Positions 63,701 through 64,000 of a DNA stretch of 64,000 nucleotides are shown one piece after another. The stretch is taken from NCBI GenBank assembly GCA_029945665.1, contig JAQSCZ010000120.1, positions 1 through 64,000 on the forward strand. Reading direction: 5' to 3'. Origin of the DNA: a bacterium. Its GTDB lineage: Bacteria > Bacteroidota > Bacteroidia > NS11-12g > UBA955. Positions within the stretch are counted from its first letter, which is position 1; each line of letters opens with the position of its first letter. The notes below the pieces were generated by a model, which was not told the origin of the DNA, did not search any database, and saw only the letters and a list, made by a program, of their open reading frames with translations. A program made the position numbers and the translations under genes.

Positions 63701-63881
63701 ACAAATGCCTAACTATTACATTACCGTTTCCTCTCAACGCAATCCAATGCTTTATGCAACTGGCATAGGCGTGAGAGCTAAGATACTTTACCATTACATC
63801 AAAGTAGACCGCGGTTGGGGTTATTTAGAGAATAAATTTCTCGCAGGCATGACGACCGTCTCTTATGGGTTAGATTTTTAA
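60744..63881 (+). CDS. Pseudo-peptidase/propeller/Omp85-barrel fusion protein
   Basis: 1045 residues from GTG 60744 (MRFLLSLLFLCTSAQIVAQ, a signal peptide). Residues 30-270 look like a peptidase-MA (gluzincin) domain, but the place for HExxH reads RRAIAEILISEFIYGG, so no zinc site. Residues 285-560 are WD40/PD40-like blades (QFKLSPDGKQIAIVTNTLG, NPRFSLNDQSILFSSN). After a polar linker, the last 400 residues resemble an Omp85/BamA barrel (MRGFKRNTRGGTNF, VVGFVDAGTAWLG, ATGIGVRAKILYHYIKV). An exported outer-membrane protein of unknown role. Its stop overlaps metG by 4 bases. Confidence 0.8.
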   Translation: MRFLLSLLFLCTSAQIVAQGIYTEFGQSRIQKKTITYSLKQDNIEIIYYEGGEALAQLVFNYVIKQLPEFETRINYNLSNGVKIVVYNNFIDYQNSNINLTNFQQNTSGYSYLTDNTSSLYFSGSRIDLYSQIRRAIAEILISEFIYGGDLRERIQNSALLTLPTWYYKGLVSYLAESWNVENDNYLKDFLLSGKANTFSSLQEADEILAGHSIWRYLEEKYGTGSVSNVVFITCIGRSVESAFNYYTGLTINSMLNDWEQFYKEKYSIDESTFKLPKGQENVPDKLVKKRITQFKLSPDGKQIAIVTNTLGRYQVVLYNVKTKKSNIILKGGHQIFNQEASYDYPLIAWEKDGKAISVITSKDHQSILTKYNTLGKKIKSLILEKVPFIKDFTLNTDGTVMVMSIIRGDQSDIITYDLKNKTIQDITNDVFDDLNPRFSLNDQSILFSSNREWPSKTLTNYYSIFEIEIEHKSINLIAGYPKYFCNYFQPIELPNNYISFLSDANGIVNNYVIKRGDNKIIQLTNYKRSILYNDVATSNRNIADLLFFKNRYRIYVSELSDNLTDDEVDNPRNTAYRNWLTETKIGAKKTDSIGQKDTAIKSKNNTLKDTIPAPRKKIFISGFSEKDEINLERNPGEKTSLVSIQQTKLNFGVNYSITLFDNSYLNNYLFQANVNESVFNNPFLLNTLLQAKITDNLKNYQFEAGARIPISIKASDYFLKYTNLRGRWDQSIFFHRRGRVLGTENTVNRMVTEILKYTISYPFNERSKLNINGGLRQDRLISLATDSITLNKPTLGNVYVSGGIEYVYDNIQYKGLNIFEGLRFKIYNDNYIGATKKALVINTGFDGRYYLKLHRQIYFATRLSGAFSLGPQKTAYYLGGVENEIGRVASNSNFNYNIPTLTSSEYSFQTLVAPMRGFKRNTRGGTNFAVLNAEMRIPVLSYLIQKPITSEFFRSIMVVGFVDAGTAWLGSSPFDKSNPFNTQIVQMPNYYITVSSQRNPMLYATGIGVRAKILYHYIKVDRGWGYLENKFLAGMTTVSYGLDF

Positions 63882-64000
63882 GCTACCGAAGTACCATTCT
63901 CTGCCAATTCATTAGGGGTTATTAGTTTTAATGAACCATCTAAATTCTTCCCCATTAATATCATGCCGTTCGATTCAATACCTTTGATTTTTCGAGGCGC
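63878..64000 (-). CDS. metG: Methionyl-tRNA synthetase, 3' end only
   Basis: Only the last 40 codons are inside the window; the gene continues past the right edge. The minus-strand frame reads APRKIKGIESNGMILMGKNL, then DGSLKLITPNELAENGTSVA and a stop. This is the end of the C-terminal EMAP-like tRNA-binding domain of long-form MetRS (APRK..G..S.GMIL is diagnostic). The stop codon overlaps the convergent 60744-63881 gene by 4 bases. It is too short to judge catalytic residues. Confidence 0.8.
   Translation of the reverse strand, partial: APRKIKGIESNGMILMGKNLDGSLKLITPNELAENGTSVA

Noticed and set aside
1-64000. CRISPR arrays, prophage, insertion sequences and ribosomal RNA
   Set aside because: No regularly spaced short repeats, transposase or integrase genes, phage structural genes or rRNA were seen. 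The only RNA gene found is tRNA-Leu.

Overview
The window reads as the chromosome of an AT-rich member of the Bacteroidota. The evidence is several secreted proteins with type IX secretion (T9SS) C-terminal sorting domains, many lipoproteins with SSC(K)-type lipoboxes, Bacteroidota-type -7 promoter boxes (TAnnTTTG) in front of many genes, and almost no Shine-Dalgarno sequences. Family content (FtcD fusion, split transhydrogenase, short pyruvoyl-type phosphatidylserine decarboxylase, LytS/LytTR pair, OmpA and PorT-like proteins) fits the Chitinophagales/Sphingobacteriales side of the phylum. That placement is inference.

Layout. (1) 1-5.0 kb is accessory. Small same-strand modules (a Reg_prop fragment, an SGNH-like T9SS protein, a YD-type repeat protein, a HigBA toxin-antitoxin pair and a wrecked MazEF pair) are each followed by an imperfect palindrome of about 110-145 bp with ends like TAAC...GTTA. 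The layout looks like an integron gene-cassette array, but no integrase lies in the window. (2) 5-28.3 kb is mostly core: rhomboid protease, malic enzyme, metzincin-like protease, PspC pair, FtcD, ABC exporter, Nfu, flavin reductase, LytS/LytTR system, LTA-synthase-like sulfatase, OmpA and beta-barrel proteins, a Kir-type potassium channel and MnmA. A block of decayed direct repeats sits at 9.0-9.7 kb. (3) 28.3-35.5 kb is an AT-rich surface-protein region holding two copies of one lipoprotein gene that share 685 identical bases. (4) 35.5-47.6 kb is core again: MtgA, a YCF48-like T9SS protein, glutamate dehydrogenase with phosphatidylserine decarboxylase, tRNA-Leu(GAG), an epimerase, an arginase-fold pseudoenzyme and the pntAa-pntAb-pntB transhydrogenase. 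(5) 47.6-53.2 kb is gene-poor accessory DNA: a DUF1275 membrane protein, a T9SS cupredoxin, two overlapping glycosyltransferase-like genes and a Fic protein. (6) 53.3-64 kb has GmhA, a lamin-tail-domain surface protein, an adenylate cyclase/HD-domain operon, an MsbA-like ABC exporter, a large propeller/Omp85-type protein and the 3' end of metG at the right edge.

Main second-look items: the cassette-like array with its toxin-antitoxin cargo, the near-identical lipoprotein duplication, the many genes whose -7 box lies only 4-7 bases from the start codon (predicting leaderless mRNAs), the arginase-fold protein without metal ligands, and the pseudo-peptidase/propeller/barrel fusion. Coordinates were read by eye. 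No similarity search or folding program was run, so family names rest on motif recognition.
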